The position numbers and the translations under genes are program-made. Source: Cryptomeria japonica (taxonomy: Eukaryota; Streptophyta; Pinopsida; Cupressales; Cupressaceae). Taken from it: a stretch of DNA of 64,000 bases. The notes under the pieces were generated by a model that had not been told where the DNA came from, did no database searches, and was given only the letters and a program-made list of their open reading frames with translations. The stretch lies in assembly GCF_030272615.1 (NCBI RefSeq), contig NC_081408.1:402717889-402781888 (forward strand). Direction: 5' to 3'. Positions 37,860 to 49,095 of this stretch are shown here, piece after piece; within the stretch, counting starts at the first letter, position 1; every line of letters begins with the position of its first letter.

Positions 37860-38910
37860 AACTTCTAATGTGGTCGGTCCTGGTTATACTCGTGGTAGGC
37901 AAAATCAAGGTATCATCGCTCCTATTTTCGAGTTGCTGCAGAAGAATAATTTTGACTATTTTCCTTCCTTAACAATATCTCCTCTACAATGTACACATAT
38001 TTTTCCTCCTACAAGCAAGAGATCACCTATCCCCAATGAAGCTTCAAGTGATCCAAGACCCTTGGTGTTACCACAGGTACAAAGGTTATTGTTGCACCTT
38101 TTTAACTAGTGCAGCCAATGATTATGACTACTCTAGGTGGTCAAATTGTTCAAGGTCCAAGGGGACAAAATTTTGGTCCTCTCAATTTGCCTTTTCTACT
38201 TCATCCACTTCCACAAGGTTTGAGGTAGAATATTCCTAAGTTTTATGGAGATGGAAAACAACATCCTAATGAACATATTACTGCTTTTTACATTGCATAT
38301 TGTATTCTCAAAGTTGAACATGAAGATGTTTAAGTGAGATTGTTCATTGAGATGCTACAAGGTGCTACCATAGATTTGTTCTATCACTTGGCTCCACAAA
38401 GTATCACCAATTGGGACAACACTAAAAACACATTTTGAGGCGAGGTTCAAGTCGGCTAAAGATGCACATGTTCTCTTGGCTCAAATTATGCAAATGAAGA
38501 AGGAACCTCATGAGCCCATGCACAATTTTATCACAAATTTCAACAAATTGCAGAACAACATTCCTACCATTTCTTAACCAATTGAGAATCTTTAGTGTTT
38601 CTTCCTTAACTCCCAATTGCCAAAAGTGAGATTCTTATTGAGGAGGGCACTTGTGATGGATTTGGCTCATGCGTAAACTGTAGCAATTGAAGTTGAAGAT
38701 GATCTTATTCTTGTTGGTAAGATCAGAAAAGATCTGAATAAGTCTAAGCATTCTCCTACATTGCCTAAATCAACTTCTTCAAGTACTATTGATCATATGG
38801 TGCAAAGGCTAGCAAATGAGATTCTTTCTCTCAAGAAGCAAATCTCTCAAATTCATTCTCCACTTAGTATAAGGATATCCCAAGGAGAACATATCCAAAT
38901 AATGTTAGCA
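37860..38910 (+). pseudogene. Gypsy gag remnant, the only coding region of this element
   Basis: Plus-strand translation across several frames gives a gag capsid. IPKFYGDGKQHPNEHITAF lies near 38,235. A helical stretch ends in FIEMLQGATIDLFYHL, and after a frame shift the F-x-x-R-F core appears near 38,445. HNFITNFNKLQN lies near 38,523. At least four stops interrupt it (near 38,331, 38,575, 38,595 and 38,674). The C-terminal part is Lys- and Ser-rich. No zinc knuckle, protease or polymerase remains before the truncated 3' LTR, so an internal deletion removed pol and the beginning of that LTR. Confidence 0.65.
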
Positions 38911-38947
38911 ATTATGTAGCTAAGAATTAGAATAATCTTCCAAACGT

Positions 38948-39389
38948 CATTTGGGTTACAAAATTTATTATAAAAAGGTTGATAAGATAGTAGTGAGTTG
39001 AAGACTTTGAGCTTCATTGTTATTTTCTCGTCTCGAGAAGCAACGAAAGACTTTGTGCTTTTATAGAAACTTTGCTTCTTACTCGTAAATCTCTTATATA
39101 TGCTCCTAAGTTGTTTGTTATGAATTTTAAAGTTGTTTAAATCATTATTGCTCTAAATTGTAACATCTTTTCTGAAAATAGAGAAAAGGATAAGCATCTA
39201 TTCAAAAGAAAGAGAATGAGGTGGTGTAACACCTAGGATTAGAATAGGCTTAATAGTTAGAATTTTGTTTTATGTTAGAGTAATGAGCAAAGGGAGAGTC
39301 TTCCCTTATGGAGAGATTTTAATCTCACACACTATGGCCGAAACCATAATTTTGTGAACTTCCCCAGTTTACAAAATTTTCAACCAACA
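38948..39389 (+). repeat. 3' LTR of the miniature gypsy element, 5'-truncated
   Basis: Direct repeat of 37,287-37,739, with scattered substitutions and small deletions, ending CAACCAACA. It lacks a polypurine tract and the TATA part, so its beginning has been lost together with the pol region. Confidence 0.75.
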
Positions 39390-41560
39390 GTATGATAAGA
39401 AAAACCAAACAAATATAGCCATACCCATTGTATGCTTGATCACAATATTTGTCATTGAGCCAAAGATTAATTAGTTACGTATAAACTCTCTTATTAAGCC
39501 AATAACTACACCCTTGCAAATGCACACAAAACTAGTAGTATTACAATATTTCAATATAAATCCACTTAAAATTTTAGACAAAAATGCAAGATGAAAGCAT
39601 GGATGCCATTATTCTCTAGTAATCTTGATTATTTGAGGTTACTTATAATGATCCTTGAGTTATGCTACTTAACCATGAAAGAATGTAGAATCCCAGTCTA
39701 CCTCTAAACTACTAAGGATAGAGGGTGATTAAATGATGTGTCCTGGTCTTCCACCTTCTAGATCGGTGCCTACTCCATCGGGTAACAAAGTCACAATATT
39801 ATAGGAAGAAAATGACACACATGTAAATCACAAATGGAATTGGATGTGCACACATAGACATATCAAATACCACTTAATAATCCATTTCACCATTACAAGA
39901 AACCTTATGAAACAAATACGATACTATCACAAAATCTTTGTAATGAATTAGACATCATCACACATTTATCTAACCCTTTTTACATCCATATCAAAAAATT
40001 TGGAAAGAGATGATCCATGATAAGGTTTAAGCATCCCTTTAAATAGTTACAAACTACCATCAAGACATCTCTTTACAAGTATTACATTTATTAAAAACCC
40101 TTCCCATGATTTATAAAATGTATATGATACCCTTCTAGACTATTCTTGTGTTAGTTGATTCCCTAAAAAATAATTTTAGATACATATGCGGCTAGGAAAC
40201 TGATTCAACAACCAACCTTTACAATATCTTTCACTCTTGTAATTATAACATCTTGTGACAATGTAATATGTTGTCAAGTTGGGATTCATAGGAAATGTCT
40301 AATAGTTAAACCACTAATTATAGAAATACAAAGCTTGCATAAAAATTATATTGGGATTCATTGGTAGGCATAATGGAGCATTAAAATATTATTTCTCATG
40401 CTGAGAGAGTAGGTTAATACTTGCTTATATACCTATAGTAGCCAAGGTTTCATTTATGGTATTGAGGTGCCAAACCTATTTTTATCATGTTTGCATGACC
40501 CTACATGTAGATTTGTGCCTTTGATGAGATTAATGTTGTTATGGTGTGAATTGAGGGATTATACATGTCCATTGTTATCAATTATAATTATTGGCCACGT
40601 GTCTTTGAGAGTACAGGGAGGTAGGTGGAACGATGTGTTTGGACTAAGAGGATCTACAAAACTCATGTAAATAAATAGTGTTCAATGGTTAAAAACATGC
40701 GGCAGGCTCAATGACTAGGAGCTCAAGAAATAATTTGGGAAGCATAAAAATAATACTAGGATTCAAGACGTTTTGAGAGAAATGGCTTTAGGTACACATG
40801 CCATTAAAATCATAGAGGCTCAAGACGATTGCATGAATGGAGTGGTGTGGTTGGGTTTTGAAACTACTAAGTAGTCAATTTTCTTTGAGGAAGAGGGGAT
40901 AAAAATGCCTAAAAACTCATGAATGGTAGTGAAAGTGATCAAGGATTAGGAAAGTGAATACCTAATATCAAATGAAAAGGAATTGATATTTGGGCTTGGA
41001 CAGATCTGATATTAGCATCATGATGGAGGGAGAGGAGGAAAAGGGAGCCTAATAGGGAATGGGGATTGATGATGCATGATGATGGGGTTCTCGAGCATGA
41101 TGATAAGAGAAATATTGAAGACTCGTGCCTTAAGAAAAAGGAAGTAAGTGTGAGGAAAAAGAGAGTGCAAGGAAACATGGAAATGGATGCAAAGGATGTT
41201 GGTAAGGAAGTCCATAAGAAACCCAAAGGAAGAATTATTAGATGGTATGAGAACATGACTCAAGGAATTAGAATTTGTACACTGTCCAAATGCTTTCATT
41301 AAGCATGTTGTTATTAAAAGTTATAGAGTTCCATGAGGAAGAATGAGTAGGGGTTGGAGTGAAGAGAAATATATACTAAGCACCTTGTGAAGAAGGAAAA
41401 ATGTGTGGAAGTGATCATAATTTTTACAAGTCTACAAAAGGTGTTTTAATGAGATATACCATGCATGCATAATGTGAGAGGAAACCAAGAACTTGTAGGA
41501 AGTGCAAAGGTCCATAGAAGTTCCTACATCTACGAAGACAAAGTAAATAAATAGAAACTC
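39390..41560. other. Spacer without recognised genes
   Basis: A Lys-rich frame at 41,066-41,302 (plus, 78 codons) may be the decayed upstream part of the LINE that follows, but shows no diagnostic motif. Nothing else recognised. Confidence 0.35.
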
Positions 41561-41569
41561 CCCTAAACT

Positions 41570-42500
41570 TGGAAATTTAACCGAGGCAACCCAATACAAG
41601 GATGATAAAAGATGTAAAACATATTCTGGGCATGAATTGAATACATTGACAAATTAAAATAATGGCTAAATATGCAAATAGGGGACATTGTTGTTTTGGA
41701 AGAGTATGTTGTGAGGCTTCCCTTGTACATCTTGATTGTTAGATCCACACAAGGGTTAACAAGAGAATTGATATGTACCTTAGGGTAATTTTGTAAGGAG
41801 GTAGCTATCCAAGTCAACATTAACAAGATAGATATGTGATATTCTCCAATAAAATGAAGAAAAAACCAATATTCTAGAGGAAGTAATAAAGTACACATAT
41901 CTTGGCTTATGGAAGTCAATATAGTAATGTAAATATCATGATCTTCTCCCTTCTCCAATGAAAAGGAATTAGAAAATAACTCAAATTTTATTTTGAAGGA
42001 AATATTATAGAGGAAGTAACAAAGTACAAATATATCAACATTGACTTCAACAAGTTCAATTGAGATATTCGTAGAAGGAAGAAAACTTTGAAAGGGTGGA
42101 AAACACTACATGCATTGCAAAATAGAAACAAGAAGACAAAGCTATGAGATTGAAAACCACATAGATTCTTTTTGGGCTTTTAGTTATTCCCATGATTCTT
42201 TACAAAGGTGAATTATAGGCTAGCAACACTTCAGTGGTAAAATGGAAGTAAATATAGAAGATTCAAAAACACATGATCACAAATATATTCAAACTCAAAA
42301 CTTTAGTGTTATGAAATTCTCTTTGCTAAAACATGTACCTTCCATACCGAGGCCATTGCTATAGTTTATCTCATAAGTTATCATGAAAAAGTTGAACAAA
42401 TGGAGACACATAGATGACCTAAAGATGTCATCAAAGAAGTCTTGGTTAAAACAAAATGCCAAGTGGATGAGCAAATGAAGGGTTCACCTAAGTATGTTCC
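41570..42500 (+). pseudogene. LINE reverse-transcriptase remnant
   Basis: Translation with frame changes recovers text typical of the C-terminal part of a plant LINE reverse transcriptase: KYANRGHCCFGR near 41,665, GGSYPSQH near 41,800, VTKYKYI near 42,020, GWKTLHALQNRNKKTKL near 42,095 and FGLLVIPMILY near 42,172, followed by a segment ending KIQKHMITNIFKLK. Stops and shifts are frequent. The AGAGGAAGTAA(T/C)AAAGTACA segment appears twice, near 41,876 and 42,011, suggesting a local duplication. The enzyme would copy element RNA into DNA at nicked target sites; this copy is dead. A 131-codon frame on the opposite strand (41,958-41,563) is antisense to it. Confidence 0.6.
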
Positions 42501-42904
42501 AAATAATAAAAAAACAAATAAAGATCTTTTCTAAAAATAAATTTCACAAGTTTATGTGAAAAATTTGTTAAGAAGAAAGAAACATTATCTTAATGAATGT
42601 AACCTCACTTATGATCATCAACAAAAGACATATTTGAGGACAAATATGTCTTGAAGAGCAAAGATTCTTATAGTTCAATTGAAAACTAGCTCGCAGCACC
42701 TTTGATATATTAAATAGGTAGATGAAAAAGGTCTTAAAAAAAGAGAATAAAAAATATGTATGTTTTGCACCATAAAAATAATTGCACTTAATTCATAATA
42801 AAAAATGCTTTCATCTTCTATTCTATTCTAAATTAATTTATAGATAATGATACTTTAGTGCATTCCAGGAACGGAATAGCCGTTTCCTGATTTATGTGTA
42901 TCCG

Positions 42905-42925
42905 AACTCATCTTATCAGATTAGC
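42905..42925 (+). promoter_or_regulatory. Possible I-box in the TIC20 upstream region
   Basis: CTTATC, the inverse of the GATAAG I-box found in many light-regulated plant promoters, lies about 160 bases before the start codon. A single short match carries little weight. No convincing TATA box was seen in this region. Confidence 0.2.
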
Positions 42926-43072
42926 CGCATTTAATCATGAAATTAATTCTGTGGAAGCTTGAAAGCTTCAGGATTCCCCTGATTTGGTAGAGATTTGACG
43001 CGATTTTAGGAAAAGAAGACCCCAAAAACGCTTCTTGTAGCGACGTTAGGTTGTTGAGGCATTTGAGCAGAA

Positions 43073-43708
43073 ATGAATGCGCTAATGCTGATTTCGGGTC
43101 CTGTGTATGGCGCGAAGCCTTTTTTGTTTAGGTCAGGAACATGTAGAACAACATTGCCACTCAGGTGCAGAAAACTGGAGATTGAGAAGAAAAATATAAA
43201 CCCCCAAATAAGGCAGAAGAGAAGTGCAATAGCGGTGCAATGCGTGGTACCGGCAGCGGAGCGCATGGTAGCAGCTCTGGGCTACGCGCTCCCCTTTTTC
43301 AACGGCATGCAATACGGGCGCTCTCTAATGATGCAGTACCCCGCGGTGGAACTTGTATTCCGCCCCCTCTTCCCTCTGGTTGAGACCTATCATTCCATTC
43401 CCTACGCGTCCTTCGTTGCCTTCTTCGGCCTCTATTTAGGCGTGGTGAGGAATCCCGCCTTTAGTCGCTACGTTCGTTTCAATGCAATGCAGGCGGTGGT
43501 AGTGGATGTACTGCTGGCCTTGCCCATGATATTTCAGCGCATTCTGAGCCCCTCCCGTGGTGGCCCCCTACTTAATCTCTTCCTGCTCGCCTACAGCGTG
43601 CTCTTCCTCTGTATCGTTTTCGGTTTTCTCTATGCCCTGGTTTCTTGCATCCTTGGAACCACCCCCACTATACCCTTTGTTGCAGATGCTGCTGATGCAC
43701 AGTTATAG
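43073..43708 (+). CDS. TIC20-II: TIC20-II-like chloroplast inner-envelope translocon subunit
   Basis: A complete frame of 211 codons. TIC20 proteins sit in the inner chloroplast envelope and take part in importing nuclear-encoded preproteins, working with other TIC subunits. Residues 1-55 are basic and poor in acidic residues, as in a transit peptide. From about residue 62 the conserved core begins: RMVAALGYALPFFNGMQYG, then YASFVAFFGLYLGVVRNPAF, SRYVRFNAMQAV and the C-terminal PFVADAADAQL. Four hydrophobic segments are visible at about 65-78, 111-125, 139-157 and 168-194, the usual number for the family. The PFFNG and YASFVAFFGLYLGVVRN forms point to the TIC20-II type rather than TIC20-I. 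The start ATG is in a good context (GCAGAAATGAAT) and no earlier in-frame ATG is visible. The frame has no intron and no lesion, and its GC content is higher than that of its surroundings. Confidence 0.9.
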   Translation: MNALMLISGPVYGAKPFLFRSGTCRTTLPLRCRKLEIEKKNINPQIRQKRSAIAVQCVVPAAERMVAALGYALPFFNGMQYGRSLMMQYPAVELVFRPLFPLVETYHSIPYASFVAFFGLYLGVVRNPAFSRYVRFNAMQAVVVDVLLALPMIFQRILSPSRGGPLLNLFLLAYSVLFLCIVFGFLYALVSCILGTTPTIPFVADAADAQL

Positions 43709-43930
43709 CCTGCCCTCTTTGGTTCACTCAGTTTTAACTTTCAATATCAGGTCAGTTCTCTTTTATGTTTCTTTTGAATTAGGTTCTTAGAACTACTCGA
43801 TCTTCTTGTTTGTTATTTATTAATATTGACACAATATACAACTTAGAAGTCGAGAGCTTAAATCGATTGAAATGCTTGATGATTAATTATATCATGTGTG
43901 GGTTTTGTTTGCATTAATGTTTCAGATTAC
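43709..43930 (+). other. 3' untranslated region with a possible intron
   Basis: After the TAG stop a CAG/GTCAGT donor-like site at about 43,750 and a TTTCAG acceptor-like site near 43,925 could define a small 3' UTR intron. This is only a sequence match. Confidence 0.25.
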
Positions 43931-46370
43931 CCGTCCCGATCCATCATCCGATGAGGCAAACTGATGCATATATCAGGGTACAAAATGTTTAATCCAAAAT
44001 TAACTACTGCCGGAACAATCATGTAAACAACTGGTTATCCAAATGGTATATCCTACACATTTTTGTAGTGGGTGCACAATTTTCTCTTTTCAAATCTGGG
44101 CAAAGGATACAGAATGTATAGCTCCTTAAGTATCTCTTTTGATAATATGATAAGGATATAATGTGCTTGGCTATTGACAGGAAGTTATGATAACTCTGCA
44201 ATGTTTTTTAATTCCTGCATACATGTAGGTTCCCGTCATTCTCACAGCGTTGAAGTGTACTATTACTTTTGTGGTTGAAATGTTGATTGTAATGCTATCA
44301 ACTAACTCACCAAAATGAACATGTCGAAATTAGGCTTTCAGAGTAAGTTTTTTTTTTTAACATACAATGCCCAACATAATAGCTTGCGTGGTAACCACAT
44401 ATTGTCTTGCACAGCAGCAAACTAGCGGCGTAGCAAGATCAGTTTGTGCAGCAGTTGTGCACCTTGTCCAACAAAACACCTCGCTTGCATAGCAATGCAC
44501 TTCACTTCTGCAACATGATGCCTGGCTTGCACATCACACTCTTGTGCAGTCAAGGGGGTTTGAATTACGTGGCTATGTCTTGACTGCTTGTACAACACAT
44601 AGCTTCTTGTGCAGTGTTTACATCGTGTGCAATCTCGATTAATTGCACAACCACTTCATGTGGTTGGCATGAAAACATCACTATATGCATAAACCGGGTA
44701 TGCACGAGCATCCTTGGGTTGGTGCAAACTTGTATCATCCAAAAATAGATGTTAAGTTTCCTGTGTGTGTTGATGGGTGTTTTGTGAGACTCAAACACAG
44801 AATAAAATACTAAGTATTATATCCTCTCTTGAATAAGGAAACCTCAAATGCTAAACAAAGTGATCAATTAGAGGTAACCCCAATATTCCTATTGTCAGGT
44901 CTTGATGATTCAATGGATTGACTTAGTGAAATGATGTGATTTTGCTGTTTACACAAAGGGACTTATGCTTTTCACTTGTAGAAAGCAACTGGAATTTGAA
45001 CATCCGATATAGCAATTTAGGTGATGCTTTTTTCCTAAACTAACTAAAACTTCTCAAGCAAAAGGACAAAGGATAAAGGTTAAATAAACTAAACTAAAAT
45101 CGGTCAATGATGATAATGGATAGTGCTTGAGATAGATGAATCCCATATGGAAGTACTTTCTACTTAACCGAAGATAGTTCACAATGCCATAGAAAGAGTG
45201 CAATCTTCCAAGGATAGTGAAAGATTTTCATATCATAAACATCCATTCAAATATCCAATGTTGGCACAATTCAAATGGACATTCACAATCGAACTAAGAT
45301 CACAATGAGGTTCAGACTAACCATGCACTGCAATTTGCAATCAACAAACTACAAATGGTATGAACCAAGGAATTCATCAAATATCTTCACATTTCTCCAT
45401 TAGAATCAATGAAATCTAACTAAAAGTAGGAACCATGCAAAATGTTGGAATGACACACAAAGATCCACCATATCTTCAATGGAAATTATATATTTATTCC
45501 AACATAGTCTTGGCAACAATTTTTGATCTCCTCCTCCTCCTACTACTTCTATTCCTACCACTATTAACAATTAACCTTTGCAAATGAGAAGGCCAAGCCT
45601 TTTATAGACCTCTCAATTACGAAGCAAGGGCCCAGATTGATTCTAAAGCAATGTCCAAGATAATTCAAAGAAACTCTAAGGTGAGGGTTGTTATAACTAA
45701 CACCTCCTTACATTTAATATGCTCCAATGAGAAAAGTGCAAGTCCTTAAATGCACATCTTTTTGAGGAAAAGGACCAATGAAAATTAACATAGCGTTAAT
45801 GGCACAAATTACAAGGAGTAGATCACATTTCATTCAATGCATCCACATGTCCACTTGTTCTCCTTTGGATGAGTCAGGTTTGCTGAATCGGGATATGTTG
45901 ACCTTGACTTATTTGATTGGTTGGAGATGAGTAGGTACCAATTCAACTTTCATTTTTTATAAACTTTCTTTTTTCTTCATCTTTGTTTCAACTCCAATTC
46001 TATATCATCTGAAAGAAATCTTGAATTTCTAACTTTGATTAACTCTTTTGAAACTTCAAAATGCTTTCCTTGATCTTCTCTTTTGCACTTCCATCGTCAT
46101 CTTTGAAATCCTTCGTGATTTTTTTGATCTTCTCATCCTTGTCGTTATAGAGCTTTTCATCGTAGAGCAATCCTTCTTTGTCATACTCTTGGATGTGTTG
46201 ATCTTGTCTTCCCTTGCATTGTTGAGTCCATCTCCTTTATTTGGTATCATCTTCTTGAAGTGTTGATCTTTTCTCATGTTCTTGTTGAGTTCTTCATCAT
46301 AGAGCAATCTGCCTCCCTGCATTACTTAGACCTTGACCTCTTCATGTTGTTGTTGTTGTATCTTTCTCCA
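43930..46370. other. Repeat-like spacer
   Basis: Loose repeats of a CTTG(C/T)(A/G)CA word occur at 44,400-44,620. A minus-strand TCTATAAAAGG at about 45,597-45,606 suggests part of an LTR transcribed leftward, but I found no ends or partner. The T- and C-rich part 46,040-46,370 has overlapping short frames on both strands and nothing recognisable. Confidence 0.35.
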
Positions 46371-46373
46371 TTG

Positions 46374-46807
46374 TTCACCATCATCCTTTTTGCAATCATC
46401 TCTGCAAAAGAGAGAAAACACCTTGGATTATAATTATGAATGAAACCCCATGCAAATAGAATGTGAGAAGATTGAGAGTTTAAAATCTTGGATTCCCAAT
46501 TCATGTTGAAGAAGTTTAAAAAGAAAACTCCTGATAATAAATCTTTGCTAGAAACTTGTGAAACAACACAAATAACAATTCATACCATCATTCACCATCA
46601 TCCTTTTTGCAATCATCTCTGCAAAAGAGAGAAAACACCTTGGATTATAATTATGAATGAAACCCCCATGCAAATAGAATGTGAGAAGATTGAGAGTTTA
46701 AAAACTTGGATTCTCAATTCATGTTGAAGAAGTTTAAAAAGAAAACTCATGATAATAAATCTTTACTAGAAACTTGTGAAACAACACAATCAACAATTCA
46801 TATAAAG
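46374..46807. repeat. Two-copy tandem duplication, 217-base unit
   Basis: TTCACCATCATCC begins at 46,374 and again at 46,591, and the two ~217-base units then agree with only a few substitutions and small indels. This is clearly more recent than most of the surrounding decay. Confidence 0.85.
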
Positions 46808-47229
46808 TTGTTTCACAAACCCTCTTCATAATCTGAACATGACATTTCATAGTTCTTGTTTCAAATTTGGAAACGATGCTTGAATTAGTGGGGAAATTGC
46901 TCAAGTTTTCATATGAATTATTGGTTTTGCCTGTAAGGAATCGCCTCCTTTCAAAATTAAAGCTTCAACCTCTCCTTTTCTTCACTTAATCTTGGAATCT
47001 GATTTCCTTTGTTCGAACTTGCCTCTATTTGATGTAACTCGCTTGTCTTCTGCCTTGAATTAGTTTGTGAGTTGTCTCCAATCATACACTCCTCCTTGGT
47101 TTCAAATTTGGAATCTGATTTGCAATTACAATTTCCTTTGGACAAAATCACTTTCATCCTATTTATCACAGCAACACTTCTCCCTTGGTTTGCTTTGAAA
47201 CTAATGGGCTAAGACTGAATTCACACCTG

Positions 47230-47234
47230 GCTGC
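47230..47234. other. Target-site duplication GCTGC, left copy
   Basis: GCTGC directly precedes the LTR start and recurs at 56,465-56,469 directly after the 3' LTR end, bracketing a 9.2-kb insertion. Confidence 0.8.
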
Positions 47235-47340
47235 TATTAGAATATTTAATTATACTTTAGTCACCTATATTTAGTTTTTTGTTTAATGGTCATTTAGCTT
47301 TTTAGTTTTAGCTCGTTAAGTGTTAACTATTGCTTCTTTA
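47235..47340 (+). repeat. 5' LTR fragment of the outer copia element
   Basis: Matches 56,172-56,278 and begins TATTAGAATATTT. It breaks off at CTTTATTA and joins the RNase H-side end of the minus-strand element, so one deletion removed the rest of this LTR and the 3' end of the nested element. Confidence 0.8.
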
Positions 47341-48230
47341 TTAGTTAGCAAGTATCTCAAGATATGCTTGGCTGCAACTAGATGTATCTGCCTTGGTTCA
47401 CACATGAACTGACTAAGTGCACTCACTGTATAGCAAATATTTGGTCTAGTGTTAAATAGATACATCAAGGATCCAATCAACTGTCTGTACATAGTAGGAT
47501 CCACAAGATTTGAAATAGCTGCAGATTCACTTAACTTCTTCAAGTTAGTTTCCATTGGTGTAGACATAATCTTGCAATCTAACATTACAAACCTCTTCAA
47601 GATATCGATGGTATATTTCCCTTGACTCAGAATAATCTCATTTGGCCTTTGCCATACTTCCAAGCCTAGAAAGAAATGCATGAGTCCTAGGTCTTTCATC
47701 TCAAATTCTGAAGTCAACTCCTTACATCTAAGGATGAGACAATCTTCCCCGGTAACAAATAGGTCATCAACATATAGTACCAAGATTAACATTTCACCAT
47801 TGAATACCTTGAAGTAAAGATTCAGATCAACATCATTCTTGCAGAAACCCAAACCCACTAAGTATTTGTCAATTCTTTCATACCATGCACGAGGAGCCTG
47901 CTTAAGACCATATAAAGCTTTCTTCAATTTGCATACATGAGACTCTTTCCCATGAATCACAAAACCCTCAGGTTGCTCAATGTAGACCTCTTCCTCAATC
48001 ACACCATTGAGAAACGCTGTCTTTACAGCCATCTGATGTAGCTTCCATCCCTTAGCTGTGATGGTCTTGATGGAAGTATAGCGAGCAACAGGAGCAAATG
48101 TTTCTTCATAGTCTATTCCCTCTTTTTGAGAGAAACCACGAGCCACAAATCTAGCCTTGTACTTCTCAATGCTTCCATCAGCTGCATGCTTAATCTTGTA
48201 CAACCCAAGATCCTTGTACAAATCTAGGCA
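47316..48230 (-). pseudogene. Nested copia reverse transcriptase, catalytic residue lost
   Basis: A long minus-strand frame (48,254-47,316) encodes the copia reverse-transcriptase core: [45 protein letters not shown] and YVDD (47,763-47,774). The first catalytic aspartate, in the usual QMDVKTAFLNG motif, is alanine here (QMAVKTAFLNG; codon at 48,027-48,029), and a few residues just before it are missing. The N-terminal part and the integrase-to-polymerase linker are deleted, so the frame starts abruptly at the KIKHAADGS segment. The far end is cut within the region leading to RNase H; its last residues (from about 47,340) are translated LTR sequence of the outer element. The protein could not have been functional. 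Confidence 0.85.
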
Positions 48231-49032
48231 CATGAACGTATACTGGACACCCAAAGATCCTCAAGTGGCTGATATCAGGCTTGATCCCTGAAAAGGCTTC
48301 TTCTGGAGTCATATTTTGCAGTATCCGATGAGGACATCTATTTTGAACATACATAGCTGTTCTAGAAGCTTCTGCCCATAGAAAAGTCTGAAGGTCTTGA
48401 TCCTGAATCATAGCTTTTGTAGCTTCAACAATAGAATTGTTGTTTGCTTCTGCAACTCCATTTTGCTACGGGTTGTAAGGGACACATAACTTCCTCTTGA
48501 TCCCTGCCTCAATACAGAAATCATGAAAGCTACCTGAGGTGTATTCACCTCCATTATCAGACCTTAACACTTTAATTCTTCTTCCAGATAAGTTTTCTAC
48601 TAAGACCTCAAACTCTTTGAATCTACCTAGGACTTCATCAGACTCTTTAGACCTTAAGAAATAAATCCAAGTCTTCCTAGAGTAGTCATCTATGAAAGTT
48701 ACATAATACAAAAATCCGCTTGGGGATGCTATAGACATAGGTCCACATAAATCATAATGTACAAGAGCTAATATTTCTTTTGACCTACTTTCACTACTAT
48801 GAAATGGACTCTTAATGTTTTTACCCATAGCACAACCTTTACATGTATCATCATGAACATGACTAAGTTTAGGCATACCTTTAACCATCTTCTCTAATGT
48901 TGGAACAGTCCGGAAGTATAGATGCCCAAGTCTTCTATGCCATAGCCCGCTTGAACCGGAGGAGTCATGAAGGAGAGCTTGAACTGGATGAATGGAAAGC
49001 TTGCACAAGCGTTTATACCGATTCCCAATCAC
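48190..49032 (-). pseudogene. Nested copia integrase
   Basis: The frames at 49,032-48,466 and 48,411-48,190 read in sequence through one stop (near 48,466) and a shift. The zinc-binding pre-integrase region shows HRRLGHL, then CKGCAMGK. The catalytic core shows the YDLCGPM and LRSDNGGEY aspartate motifs, followed by QNGVAEANNNS with the glutamate region. FGCPVYVHVP marks the end of the core. Directly after it the sequence jumps to the reverse transcriptase, so the C-terminal domain is deleted. Integrase would insert the element's DNA into the genome. Confidence 0.8.
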
Positions 49033-49095
49033 ACGAGCAGGTTTGATGTTGGATTTCTTTGGCCATGCAAGAACTCTCCCTTCTGAAAATGCTAC

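Noticed and set aside
41563-41958. 131-codon minus-strand frame
   Set aside because: It is antisense to the LINE reverse-transcriptase remnant, which reads on the plus strand with recognisable motifs.
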